Source: Mesostigma viride (Eukaryota > Streptophyta > Mesostigmatophyceae > Mesostigmatales > Mesostigmataceae). Taken from it: a stretch of 64,000 bases of DNA. The DNA lies in contig RPFO01000380.1 in the NCBI GenBank assembly GCA_009746045.1, positions 62,001-126,000 of the forward strand. The letters run 5' to 3'. Positions 44,897 to 54,597 of this stretch are shown in pieces. Position numbers and translations under genes: made by a program. How positions within the stretch are numbered: the stretch's first letter is position 1; every line of letters begins with the position of its first letter. The notes beneath the pieces are model-generated. The model was not told the DNA's origin, searched no databases, and saw only the letters and a list, made by a program, of their open reading frames with translations.

Positions 44897-45589
44897 TGTT
44901 TGAATAGAGGAAACTAATGGGTTTTACACAATGCCTTGTGCTTGGCCTTGCTACCCACACACCTTGCAGGTGCTGAAAGAAAGAGAGGTTGAAGACAATT
45001 TACGTGGAAGAATAAATGGCTTTATTAGAATATAATAGTTGGAGAAGAGCTTGAATGGAGGTTGAATGGAGGTGAAATGGAGGTTGAGGTTCAATGGAGG
45101 TTGAATGGAGGTACCTGCCCTTAGGGGGCAGTTTCCTTTTATACCTTTTAGGCTAGGAAGGATGACATCAGCAATGACATCATCACAGAAGCTTGTAGAA
45201 ACATCCTAGCATATTCCTAGCATATTCCCAGCATATTCTCAGTATATTCCAGGAATATTCCTGGCATATTCTTAGAACATTCCTAGAACATTCTAGACAT
45301 GATCCAATGAGCTGGCATAATAGCTAGATGCCAAGTGTCTACGTAATAATGTGCCACATAACATGATTAATAAAGTGACACATCTCTTCTCCTTGGAGCG
45401 ACAAGTGTCATGCAATGAGTCTACCCACTTGTCATCATGTAAGTGATAACATGTGTCATCATGAGCTGCCAACACTTGTCAGCTCATGGACCAAACACTT
45501 GTCCAATAGGCCATAGCACCACTTGTCAATCAAATACGTGATGCCACTAGGCTGACTCAGGGTACAAGTCATCCATGTCCAAGTATAGG
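44897..45589 (-). repeat. 5' LTR of copia-type element, truncated
   Basis: Closely similar to the left LTR, starting at TGTTTGAATAGAGG and stopping at CCAAGTATAGG, where satellite resumes. At least the last 150 bp (the start of U3) are missing. The TATA box and GAANNTTC cluster are still present. Confidence 0.85.
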
Positions 45590-45805
45590 TGCGTGCATGG
45601 TGTATGTATGTGTGTGTGCAGCCGCCCCTTGCGTGCGCGGTGGATGTACGTGTGTGTGCAGCTGCCCCTTGCGTGCGCGGTGTATGTACATGTGAGTGCC
45701 GTCGCCCCAAGCGTGCATTTTGTGTGTAAGTGTGTGTGCAGCAGCCCCTTGCGTGCGCGGTGTATGTACGTGTGTGTGCAGCCGCCCCGTGGTTGCGCGG
45801 TGGAT
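45590..45805. repeat. 40-bp satellite array, block 7
   Basis: About five monomers between two elements, with the TGTATGTATG variant that follows TTTTTGCACTCGC elsewhere (33180, 34580, 40060). This shows that it continues block 6 across the copia-type insertion. Confidence 0.93.
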
Positions 45806-45993
45806 TTTGTGAGCCAATGCTCGTATTATCTTGTGCTACATGGTGCATTAGGGTCAGGGTACTCGCCGCTAGCTTCTAGAAAGAATTTGTAAAAATATAT
45901 TTCTGGCACAGGTCACCCCCCCCCCCTTGCTAGGGAGGTTTTCCTATAAAGGGAGAGGGGGATGGCGGTGAGCCTACCCGTTTTTCTTGACTC
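45806..45993 (+). repeat. A1 split repeat with promoter-like TATA box, family iii
   Basis: Begins TTTGTGAGCCAATGCTCG and matches A2 at 50894-51082 except for one base near the start and one C in a poly-C run. TATAAAG at 45945-45951 suggests that transcription starts within A, about 100 nt before the gag ATG at 46052. Confidence 0.88.
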
Positions 45994-46051
45994 GAAACTC
46001 GTGAAGCATTATACGCCTAGCTAATAACGGCGTCAATCAGACAACTTACCA

Positions 46052-47139
46052 ATGGCAGAGGAGGTCTTTCAGGATGCACTGGCAGACGCAGGGGTGAGAC
46101 CACCGGAAGCGGAGTGGCTAAACCGAATGCGGGTTGTCCCTATGGATGGCTCGCTAAAGGACATTGCCCTCAGGGCGAGGGCCTTGTTGGGGGGCGGCCC
46201 ACGCTGGCTGGATCGCATCCTGGCCCTACCAGACGGTCGTCGGCTCGACAACCTCGAGAAGTACTTGAGGCGACGTGGTTTTTACGTCGAGCCCCTCCCC
46301 AGGGAGACGATGCAGTCCGCCATCGCTGCCATGCTGCGGGATGCGCTGCAGGACCCGGGCGAGGAGGAAAATTACGAGGAGGAGGAGGAGCCCCGGCACG
46401 AAGTCCGGGAGGAGTCAGGGAACAATCGACGCGTGAGCTCCGGGGTGGGGCTACGCGTCGACCAGTTTTTGGCGGGTGGGGAAGCGGGAAAATCTGGCGA
46501 CAGGGCGGGCCGCCAGCCTCCCCAGACGGCGCGTTCAACCCAGCGCGGCCGGCAGCAGGCAGGGGAGGATGGCGACGCTCTAGCTTTAGCAATGGGCCGC
46601 TTGGTTATGAGCGGCCTGCTGACCAGCGAGCAAGCCATAGCTGCGCAAGGGGGTCGACAGACCTGCACGCCGGGCGTGGAGCTGCCCACCCACGCCACCT
46701 CGGTGAACGTGGAGTGCGGAGCGCGGCAGCCCCTGCTGCCGAGTGCTCTGCGGTCTGCGGAGTCGGTGGCGGGGGGAGCATCAGGGGATGGCTGCTGGCC
46801 ACCAAGCCGACCTGGACGGGTCAGGGGGCCGAGGTGCGCAAGCTCCTGGCCCACCAGATCGCCTTCACGCTGGATACTCTGAACACGGAGTTAGGCTGGC
46901 TGCCGCGGGGAATGGGGGACGATGCCATCAAGCACATGGCAGCCCCCGAGTACCTGATGAAAATTCTGACGGCGATCACGCTGGCCGATACCATGCAAGG
47001 GTTCAAGGGGGCAGCATTAGCGATGCTCCCCTTGCAGGAGGATGCGAACCTGCTGTGGCATCCGGCAGTGCAGAGCGCTATGAAGGCAGCCGAGCTCTCC
47101 AACCGCCTAGAGAAGGGCAAGGGGCCGAAGAAGGAGTAG
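46052..47139 (+). CDS. Gag-like protein of recombinase retroelement, with -1 frame change
   Basis: ATG at 46052 opens a frame that runs to 46882, but sense changes near 46771 to the -1 frame, which ends at 47139. Frame 0 gives an N-terminal region (WLNRMRVVPMDGSLKDIALR, LEKYLRRRGFYVEPLPRE) with an acidic stretch (EEENYEEEEEP). After the change comes a helical region (EVRKLLAHQIAFTLDTLNTE, YLMKILTAITLADTMQG) ending in Lys-rich residues. The change falls on GGGGGGA (46771-46777), which has the X-XXY-YYZ phase of a -1 shift site, although a one-base loss in the G run would look the same. No zinc knuckle is present. The role as structural protein is inferred from position. Confidence 0.65.
46771..46777 (+). 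other. Candidate -1 frameshift heptamer G-GGG-GGA
   Basis: In the 0 frame the codons read GCG GGG GGA; slipping back one base re-pairs GGG with GGG and continues AGC ATC AGG in the frame that encodes the rest of gag. A lost G in the assembly is the simple alternative. Confidence 0.4.
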
Positions 47140-48236
47140 GGGAGACTTTGCCGAATTTGAATCTGGGGAGGCGCACTCTAGTGGGCACGCTAGGGCTTTC
47201 CCAGAATCTGCCGCGGAATCGGCAGATTTTGTCGAATTTGGATCTGGGGAGGCGCACTCTAGTGGGCACGCTAGGGCTTTCCCAGATTCTGCAGAATCAG
47301 CCCGGGGAATTTGGCCCCGCCCCCTCTGCTGGGGATCGTGTGAATCAATTCTCGAAATATTCTGGTGTGGGGCGTGGCACGGCTGGGCGCACTCTGACGG
47401 GCACGTCAGGGCCTGGTCGGGATTCGGTGGTGGAATCTGGAAGCCCCCCACAGCCAGTGGCTCCACTTGGCGTGCCGGTGCGGCCTGTTTGGCCGCTGGG
47501 CGCCAGGGGCGAATCTGGGGTAACTACCAATCGACAACATGCCTTGCTTCCGTTGCCTCTACCAGTTGACTTGGCAAAGCGCCGGTGGGGCGCGCTGGGG
47601 TCTGCCCGGCGCCGACAGCGGGCGGCCTTGACCCTTCGGGGTCAGGACGCCGCCTGTGCGGCGGTGGGGGCCTTAAACTGGTGTGGGGGCGGGGGCCGAC
47701 ACCCGCTAAACCTGCCGGCCCGGGCGACGGGGCCGGTCCAGGAGGCGGCTCTACAAGAGATCTTCAAAACTTGCCGGGCCTATTGCCGCCAGCAGCCTGT
47801 TGTAGCGGCAGCTGGCCCGGCCCCAGTCAGGGATGACTACAACACAAGTGGACCTTTCACAACAATTCAGGCGGACAAGGTCGCGTTCCCCGCGCCGGGG
47901 GAGGGGGGCACCGTGGACGTGCTGGGGCTCTTGCCGCCCTCGGTGGCGGCCGTGTATGCCAGCGAGGAGACGCTGGTGCGACTGTTGACACCCGGCGAGC
48001 GGCGGGTGCGGTTCCGGGCCACCCGGGGGTGCGCCCCTGCGGAGTACATCAAGCTGTTGCTGCGCGCGTTGGAGGCCGGGGTTGTCGGGGGGTTTTATGA
48101 GCAGGCGCCCCCAGCAGTAAATGGGGTGGCGGGGCGCAAGAAGCCGGACGGCTCGATGCGACTCATCGTGGACAACCGGCCTGGCAACTGGCTCCTGGTA
48201 GACCCCCCGCGGCCCTTCTCCCCCACCTTGGGGTGA
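47140..48236 (+). CDS. N-terminal part of reverse transcriptase polyprotein, family iii
   Basis: This segment lies in a frame open from 46743, with no obvious ATG after gag. It begins with two 81-bp direct repeats (from about 47153 and 47234), giving the repeated peptide LGRRTLVGTLGLSQ. The last 110 residues are the RT fingers: AEYIKLLLRALEAGVVGGFY and KKPDGSMRLIVDNRPGN, the basic-plus-RxxxDxRxxN pattern of DIRS-order and LTR RTs. The frame ends with TGA at 48234-48236, overlapping the next frame by a few bases, again with a -1 offset. The RT palm continues there, so the stop is either bypassed by shifting or reflects a one-base deletion in the GGGG run. Confidence 0.75.
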
Positions 48237-50106
48237 TAGCCGAGCTGTGGGTGCGGGCTGGCTGCCCGGTGTTCGGGGGCACTTCCGACCTCGAGGGCTA
48301 CTACAACCGCCTGCGGCTCCCCGACTGGCTGCGCAAGTACTGCGCTTGGCCGGCTGTGGACTCCCGGGACGTCGGGCTGCCCGGGCCCGCCCGGCGGGTA
48401 TGGCCGTGGATGCGCTGCTGGCCCATGGGTAACAAGCACGCCGTGGTGGTCGCCCAGGTGATCCACATGGCGGTGCTGTACCGCTCTGGGGCTTTGGATC
48501 CCCGTCGGGGCGTCAGCATTAACATGGCCCAGCTCCTGCTGGTGGTGGACAAGGGACCCTGGGCCAGACGGTGCGCCTCCGGTGGGAGGAGGACCCGGCC
48601 AACCCCTTGGCCCCCGCCGCCATCTTCGACCCGCCACGACGAGGAGGGCCTCCATGCCATCACCATCGACGATCTGCACGTCTCCCACTGTGCAACGGCG
48701 ACGGGTGTCAACCAGCAGCTGGCGCGGGCCGCGGCAGCCTATGCAGCAGCGGGGCTGCCGCAGAAGGCGAGTAAGGTGGTGCCGGCCAGCCCCGACCAGC
48801 GGGACGTGGTGGCCTTGGGTGTCGTGCACCGGCGCGACGGAAGCATCGTCCCGACCGCGGAGCGGCTGGCTGGGGTCGTTGCCGCCACCCAGGCCGTCTT
48901 GCGGCGCGGGTTCACCTACCAGCGGGAACTCGAGTCCCTCGTCGGCAAGTGGGTGTGGATCCAGCTGCTGTGCCGGCCGCTGCTCTCCCTCTGGGGGGAG
49001 ACGTACCGCTTGCTGCGCGTCATGCGGGCAGACCCGTGGGACTGGTACGCGCGGCGCCGCCGCTGGCAGTTGTGGCAAAGCGTGCGGGAGGAGCTCACGG
49101 CGGCTGTCGCCACGGCGCCCTTCCTACGGGCGCCGCGGGCAGCCCCCCTCGCGGGCCGGGTGGTGGTGACAGACGCCAGCACGGAGGGGGCCGGGATCGT
49201 GTACGCCGACCTACCGGCTGCACAGGTGCAGTCCTTGGCCCAGCGCCGGGAGGCTCGGGGGTGGGCCACGGTGGCGCTGGGGGCCTCGGATACGCCTTGG
49301 ACCGTTGAGCGGCTGACGGAGGCGGACTACCAGGTGATCGCCACCGCGCCGTGGCGGACGGCGGTGTCCTACCGCTGGGGCAACCCGCGGGAGCACATCA
49401 ACATCAAGGAGGCGCGCGTGGCTGCCCAGGGTCTGGAATGGTCGTGTCGCTCCCTGGCCGTCCGCGGGACGCGCGTTGTGCGGATGGTGGACTCCAGCGC
49501 GGTCCTCGGCTGCATGGTCAAGGGCCGGTCGTCTTCTTACCGGCTCAACCAAGTGGCCCGGCGCGTAGCGGCCCTGTCCTTGGCGGCGGACACCCGGTCT
49601 CATTGGGTGTATGTGCGTACCTCGAGTAACCCTGCGGATGGACCCAGCCGAGCGCGCAGTGCCCCGGTGGCGGGTGGCTGGCGCCGGGACCTCACCTCCG
49701 ACGGCGACGTGGAGGCCAATCCGGGGCCGCGGCTGCGCAACGCCCGTCACCGGCTCTTGGAGGGCACGGTCAACCCCCGTTCCACCCTGCCCCGCTACCA
49801 CCGCGCCGTGTCGGTCTTTCTGGCGTGGCTTCCACCCGGGGAGCACGACCCCACCGAGGCCGAGGCACTGTTCTGCGAGTGGGTCTCGGCGGTGTACGAG
49901 AGTGGAGGGGGCAGGGGGCGGACTCTTTGTCAGCAGGCGAAGCAGGGGCTCCGCTTGTACCAGCCCTCGGTGGTCGACTCGTGGCAGATGGCTGACCGCA
50001 TGCTGCGCGGCTGGGGTCGGCTGGTCCCCTGCCAGAGTCCCCCCCGGTCCCGTGGCGACTGTGCTACCTCGCGGCTGTCCTGCTACTCTCCCGCCATCAG
50101 ACCGCC
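48233..50106 (+). CDS. RT palm - RNase H - 2A motif - recombinase N-terminus, family iii
   Basis: This frame continues the RT: TSDLEGYYNRLRLP (Asp 19, motif A), WPMGNKHAVVVAQ (the LPMG motif) and AITIDDLHV (Asp 146-147, catalytic pair). RNase H follows: VVTDAST (Asp 314), INIKEARVA (Glu 393), MVDSSAV (Asp 420) and SSNPADGPSR (465-473), a pattern typical of DIRS-order elements. Residues 491-499 are GDVEANPGP, a full match to the 2A consensus; ribosomes should skip the last Gly-Pro bond and release RT-RNase H separately from the recombinase. After it come RYHRAVSVFLAWL and the N-terminal helical domain of a tyrosine recombinase. Sense leaves this frame at about 50090. Confidence 0.88.
49703..49729 (+). 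other. 2A-like ribosome-skipping motif
   Basis: Codes for GDVEANPGP, matching the D-x-E-x-N-P-G-P core that makes ribosomes skip a peptide bond between Gly and Pro. It lies exactly between the end of RNase H (NPADGPSR about 20 residues earlier) and the start of the recombinase, where separation of the two enzymes would make sense. Confidence 0.85.
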
Positions 50107-50654
50107 ATGGCTGCGCTGGTGCTGGTGGCTTTCCAGCAGTATCTGCGCATCAGCGAGGCTTTGGGCCTGCACGTTGGGGACGTGGCGTTCCCAGGGGACC
50201 CCCGTCTGGGGCCGGCGCGTGGTCAGGGGGCACTCCTGCTCCGGGACCCCAAGACAGCCCAAGGTGGTACCCAGCATGTCCTCGTGGAGGACCCTCTCTC
50301 GTTGGGCCTCTTGTCCGCGCTGTGCCGCGGCCGGGCACCGGGGGCGCTGGTCTTCGGCGGGCTCACGTATGCGCAGGCGCGGTCCAGTGGGTCAGTGTCT
50401 GGACCCAGCTCCAGCTCCCGGGCAAGTTCACGCTGCACTCGCTGCGGCATGGTGGGGCCACCCACGACGCCTTGCGCAACATCCCGACGGCGGACATCCA
50501 GCGGCGCGGCCGTTGGCGCGCGGCTGACTCGGTGCAGCGCTACGTGGGACTCCACAGGGCCCTGCTGCTGGACCTCCCCCCGCGCCTCTGGGCCCTGGCG
50601 CATTCCTGGGACCCGGCGCACTGGCGCGCCCACTTCCGGGGCCATCTACTGTGA
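50107..50654 (+). CDS. Tyrosine recombinase catalytic domain, family iii (two frames)
   Basis: The catalytic half of the recombinase is readable in two successive frames, each -1 from the previous one. In the first (from 50107), VAFQQYLRISEALGLHVGDV supplies the box-I arginine (codon 50146). Near 50360-50400 sense shifts to a frame ending at 50654, with FTLHSLRHGGATH (His 50436, Arg 50445), RRGRWRAADSVQRYV and the nucleophilic Tyr at 50541-50543. The set Arg, His-x-x-Arg, Trp, Tyr is complete. The enzyme would insert a circular double-stranded cDNA without cutting staggered ends, consistent with the absence of target duplications. Two frame changes make this copy inactive unless they are assembly errors. 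Confidence 0.82.
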
Positions 50655-50735
50655 CCCGACCCGCACCCACTGCGGGCGCCTGGGTTGTGAGCCTACTTGT
50701 GTCTACTACGGCCTGAGGGGCCAGAATGGAGATGT

Positions 50736-50893
50736 GGGACGGGCAGTTTAGGTGTTTATACTGCCGTCCCAAATTTTGTGTGTTATCCCGCTTAGAGTCT
50801 AGACCTAGCGCTGGTGTGTTATTTCACTAATTTGTAATAAACATGAGGTGTCTGGCGTGTAACCCGAAACCAATCACTATGTAAACACTGGAT
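50736..50893 (+). repeat. B1 split repeat with TGTAA signal, family iii
   Basis: 158 bp, starting GGGACGGGCAGTTTAGG and ending ACACTGGAT. TTTGTAATAAACATG contains TGTAA at 50833-50837, the usual green-algal poly(A) signal. The matching B2 copy is 51108-51265. Confidence 0.88.
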
Positions 50894-51265
50894 TTTGTGA
50901 GCTAATGCTCGTATTATCTTGTGCTACATGGTGCATTAGGGTCAGGGTACTCGCCGCTAGCTTCTAGAAAGAATTTGTAAAAATATATTTCTGGCACAGG
51001 TCACCCCCCCCCCCCTTGCTAGGGAGGTTTTCCTATAAAGGGAGAGGGGGATGGCGGTGAGCCTACCCGTTTTTCTTGACTCCCCACCCACCCACCCTTG
51101 GGGGACGGGGACGGGCAGTTTAGGTGTTTATACTGCCGTCCCAAATTTTGTGTGTTATCCCGCTTAGAGTCTAGACCTAGCGCTGGTGTGTTATTTCACT
51201 AATTTGTAATAAACATGAGGTGTCTGGCGTGTAACCCGAAACCAATCACTATGAAAACACTGGAT
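50894..51265 (+). repeat. A2 - G-quadruplex spacer - B2, family iii
   Basis: A2 (50894-51082) repeats A1, and B2 (51108-51265) repeats B1. The 25-bp spacer starts with a C-rich tract at 51082-51097 (CCCCACCCACCCACCC). A1 continues into different sequence after its last shared base, and B1 is preceded by different sequence, so the tract exists only at this junction. Confidence 0.88.
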
Positions 51266-51365
51266 GTACATGTGAGTGGAGCCGGTCCTTGCGTGCGCGG
51301 TGTATGTACGTGTGTGTGCAGCCGCCCCTTGCGTGCGTGGTGTGTGTACATGTAAGTGCAGCCGC
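51266..51365. repeat. 40-bp satellite array, block 8
   Basis: Only about 2.5 monomers, between the recombinase element and the second palindromic element, ending in the GCCGC target duplication (51361-51365). Confidence 0.93.
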
Positions 51366-52246
51366 AGTTACGTTAAATAGTGCCGGAACCTTTTGCCCAC
51401 TGAGGCAAATCGGGCCGGAACACTATTTTGCCCGGAATAACCACTTCCGAGCACCCAAGTTAATTCGGCCGAATTAACTTGGGTGCTCGGAAGTGGTTAT
51501 TCCGGGCAAAATAGTGTTCCGGCCCGATTTGCCTCAGTGGGCAAAAGGTTCCGGCACTATTTAACGTAACTAAAACCTGGCCTCGTGGAGGGGGGACGAA
51601 GAGCCCGAGACATCCGCCTAGGCCGCTGAGCACGCACCACTAAATGCGCCGGAGCTGCCTCAGTGAGGATTCGAACCCCTGACCTCCAAGGTGCACAGGT
51701 TTTAGTTACGTTAAATAGTGCCGGAACCTTTTGCCCACTGAGGCAAATCGGTCCGTCACACTATTTTGCCCGGAATAACCACTTCCGAGCACCCAAGTTA
51801 ATTCGGCCGAATTAACTTGGGTGCTCGGAAGTGGTTATTCCGGGCAAAATAGTGTTCCGGCCCGATTTGCCTCAGTGGGCAAAAGGTTCCGGCACTATTT
51901 AACGTAACTAAAACCTGTGCACCTTGGAGGTCAGGGGTTCGAATCCTCACTGAGGCAGCTCCGGCGCATTTAGTGGTGCGTGCTCAGCGGCCTAGGCGGA
52001 TGTCTCGGGCTCTTCGTCCCCCTCCACGAGGCCAGGTTTTAGTTACGTTAAATAGTGCCGGAACCTTTTGCCCACTGAGGCAAATCGGTCCGTCACACTA
52101 TTTTGCCCGGAATAACCACTTCCGAGCACCCAAGTTAATTCGGCCGAATTAACTTGGGTGCTCGGAAGTGGTTATTCCGGGCAAAATAGTGTGACGGACC
52201 GATTTGCCTCAGTGGGCAAAAGGTTCCGGCACTATTTAACGTAACT
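51366..52246. mobile_element. Nested-palindrome element, copy 2 (P-S-P-S'-P)
   Basis: Same plan as 38609-39484: P1 (51366-51571), S (51572-51703), P2 (51704-51909), S' (51910-52040), P3 (52041-52246). Flanked by GCCGC at 51361-51365 and 52247-52251, the same duplication and monomer position used by LTR element 1. P1 arms both carry one version of an inner segment (GGGCCGGAACA) and P3 arms both carry another (GGTCCGTCACA), while P2 has one arm of each kind. S' contains GGTTCGAATCC (tRNA B box) and ends in TTTT; TGCCTCAGTGGG in P2, about 69 nt upstream, is a near match to the A box. A Pol III transcription unit is possible. No protein is encoded. Confidence 0.93.
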
Positions 52247-54597
52247 GCCGCCCCTTGCGTGCGCGGTGTATGTACGTGTGTGTGCAGCCGCCCCAAGCGT
52301 GCGCGGTGTGTGTACATGTGAGTGCAGCTGCCCCAAGCGTGCGCGGTGTGTGTACATGTGTGTGCAGTTGCCCCTTGCGTGCGCGGTGGATGTACGTGTG
52401 TGTGCATGCCGGCAATTGCGTGCATGGTGTGTGTACGTGTGTGTGCAGCCGCCCCTTGCGTGCGCGGTGTGTGTACGTGTGTGTGCACTCGCCCCTTGCG
52501 TGCGCGGTGGATGTACATGTGTGTGCAGCCGCCCCTTGCGTGCATGGTGTATGTCCATGTGTGGGCAGTTGCCCCTTGCGTGCGCGGTGTATGTACATGT
52601 TTTTGCACTCGCCCCTTGCGTGCATGGTGTATGTATGTGTGTGTGCAGCCGCCCCTTGCGTGCGCGGTGGATGTACGTGTGTGTGCAGCCACCCCTTTCG
52701 TGCGCGGTGTATGTACATGTGAGTGCCGTCGCCCCAAGCGTGCATTTTGTGTGTAAGTGTGTGTGCAGCAGCCCCTTGCGTGCGCGGTGTATGTACGTGT
52801 GTGTGCAGCCGCCCCGTGGTTGCGCGGTGGATGTACATGTGAGTGGAGCCGGTCCTTGCGTGCGCGGTGTATGTACGTGTGTGTGCAGCCGCCCCTTGCG
52901 TGCGTGGTGTGTGTACATGTAAGTGCAGCCGCCCCTTGCGTGCGCGGTGTATGTACGTGTGTGTGCAGCCGCCCCAAGCGTGCGCGGTGTGTGTACATGT
53001 GAGTGCAGCTGCCCCAAGCGTGCGCGGTGTGTGTACATGTGTGTGCAGTTGCCCCTTGCGTGCGCGGTGGATGTACGTGTGTGTGCATGCCGGCAATTGC
53101 GTGCATGGTGTGTGTACGTGTGTGTGCAGCCGCCCCTTGCGTGCGCGGTGTGTGTACATGTGAGTGCCGTCGCCCCAAGCGTGCATTTTGTGTGTAAGTG
53201 TGTGTGCAGCAGCCCCTTGCGTGCGCGGTGTATGTACGTGTGTGTGCAGCCGCCCCGTGGTTGCGCGGTGGATGTACATGTGAGTGTGTGTGCAGCCGCC
53301 CCTTGCGTGCGTGGTGTGTGTACATGTAAGTGCAGCCGCCCCTTGCGTGCGCGGTGTATGTACGTGTGTGTGCAGCCGCCCCAAGCGTGCGCGGTGTGTG
53401 TACATGTGAGTGCAGCTGCCCCAAGCGTGCGCGGTGTGTGTACATGTGTGTGCAGTTGCCCCTTGCGTGCGCGGTGGATGTACGTGTGTGTGCATGCCGG
53501 CAATTGCGTGCATGGTGTGTGTACGTGTGTGTGCAGCCGCCCCTTGCGTGCGCGGTGTGTGTACATGTGAGTGCCGTCGCCCCAAGCGTGCATTTTGTGT
53601 GTAAGTGTGTGTGCAGCCGCCCCTTGCGTGCGCGGTGTAGGTACGTGTGTGTGCAGCCGCCCCAAGCGTGCGCGGTGTGTGTACATGTGAGTGCAGCTGC
53701 CCCAAGCGTGCGCGGTGTGTGTACATGTGTGTGCAGTTGCCCCTTGCGTGCGCGGTGGATGTACATGTGTGTGCAGTCGCCCCTTGGGTGCGCGGTGTAG
53801 GTACGTATGTGTGCAGCCGCCCCTTGCGTGCGCGGTGTATGTACGTGTGTGTGCAGCCGCCCCGTGGTTGCGCGGTGTATGTACATGTGTGTGCAGTTGC
53901 CCCTTGCGTGCGCGGTGTATGTACGTGTGTGTGCAGCCGCCCCTTGCGTGCGCGGTGTAGGTACGTGTGTGTGCAGCCGCCCCAAGCGTGCGCGGTGTAT
54001 GTATGTGTGTGTGCAGCCGCCCCTTGCGTGCGCGGTGGATGTACGTGTGTGTGCAGCCACCCCTTTCGTGCGCGGTGTATGTACATGTGAGTGCCGTCGC
54101 CCCAAGCGTGCATTTTGTGTGTAAGTGTGTGTGCAGCAGCCCCTTGCGTGCGCGGTGTATGTACGTGTGTGTGCAGCCGCCCCGTGGTTGCGCGGTGGAT
54201 GTACATGTGAGTGGAGCCGGTCCTTGCGTGCGCGGTGTATGTACGTGTGTGTGCAGCCGCCCCTTGCGTGCATGGTGATCGAGTGTAAGTGTGTGTGCAG
54301 CAGCCCCTTGCGTGCGCAGTGTATGTACGTGTGTGTGCAGCCGCCCCTTGCGTGCGCGGTGTGTGTACTGTGTGTGCATGCCGGCCCTTGCGTGCATGGT
54401 GTGTGTACGTGTGTGTGCAGCCGCCCCTTGCATGGGCGGTGTATGTACAATTGAGTGCAGCCGGCCCTTGCGTGCGCGGTGGATGTACATGTGTGGGCAG
54501 TTGCCCCTTGCGTGCGCGGTGTATGTACATGTGTTTGCACTCGCCCCTTGCGTGCGCGGTGGATGTACATGTGTGTGCAGCCGAACCTTGCGTGCAT
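52247..54597. repeat. 40-bp satellite array, block 9
   Basis: Satellite with strong local duplication: the segment at about 52920-53200 recurs at 53330-53610, about 407 bp later. It ends at CGTGCAT, where the second family ii element begins. Confidence 0.94.

Larger units (their letters stand above)
41146..45589 (-). mobile_element. Copia-type LTR element retaining gag-protease only
   Basis: On the minus strand, the 5' LTR (right, 44897-45589) lost its outer end, a primer-binding site TGGTATCGGAGG (44896-44885) follows, then gag-protease (44813-43956), an unrecognised frame (43959-43150), about 1.15 kb of noncoding sequence, a G-rich tract and the 3' LTR (41146 to about 41996). LTR ends are TGTT...CAACA, the usual type, unlike elements 1 and 2. 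No integrase, RT or RNase H is present, so it is non-autonomous. The right end lacks about 150 bp or more of the LTR, and about 4 bp of satellite are missing, so no target duplication can be seen. Confidence 0.85.
45806..51265 (+). mobile_element. Tyrosine-recombinase retroelement with split direct repeats, family iii
   Basis: Layout A1 (45806-45993), gag, RT-RNase H-2A-recombinase, B1 (50736-50893), A2 (50894-51082), 25-bp spacer, B2 (51108-51265). A copies are 188-189 bp and B copies are 158 bp. This is the structure of Ngaro-type members of the DIRS order, which integrate by tyrosine recombinase. Taking the element out joins GGTGGAT to GTACATG, an intact monomer, with no duplication. Its 5' end TTTGTGAGC and 3' end TGGAT are shared with family ii, so it or a close relative could mobilise them. 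Several -1 frame offsets split the genes in this copy; all catalytic residues are nonetheless present. Confidence 0.92.

Noticed and set aside
46771-46777. Firm claim of programmed -1 frameshifting in the recombinase retroelement gag
   Set aside because: The heptamer has the right phase, but -1 offsets are everywhere in the window and a lost G gives the same picture; kept only as a candidate.
51910-52040. True tRNA gene
   Set aside because: A B box and a T-arm-like loop are present, but no anticodon arm or complete cloverleaf can be drawn.
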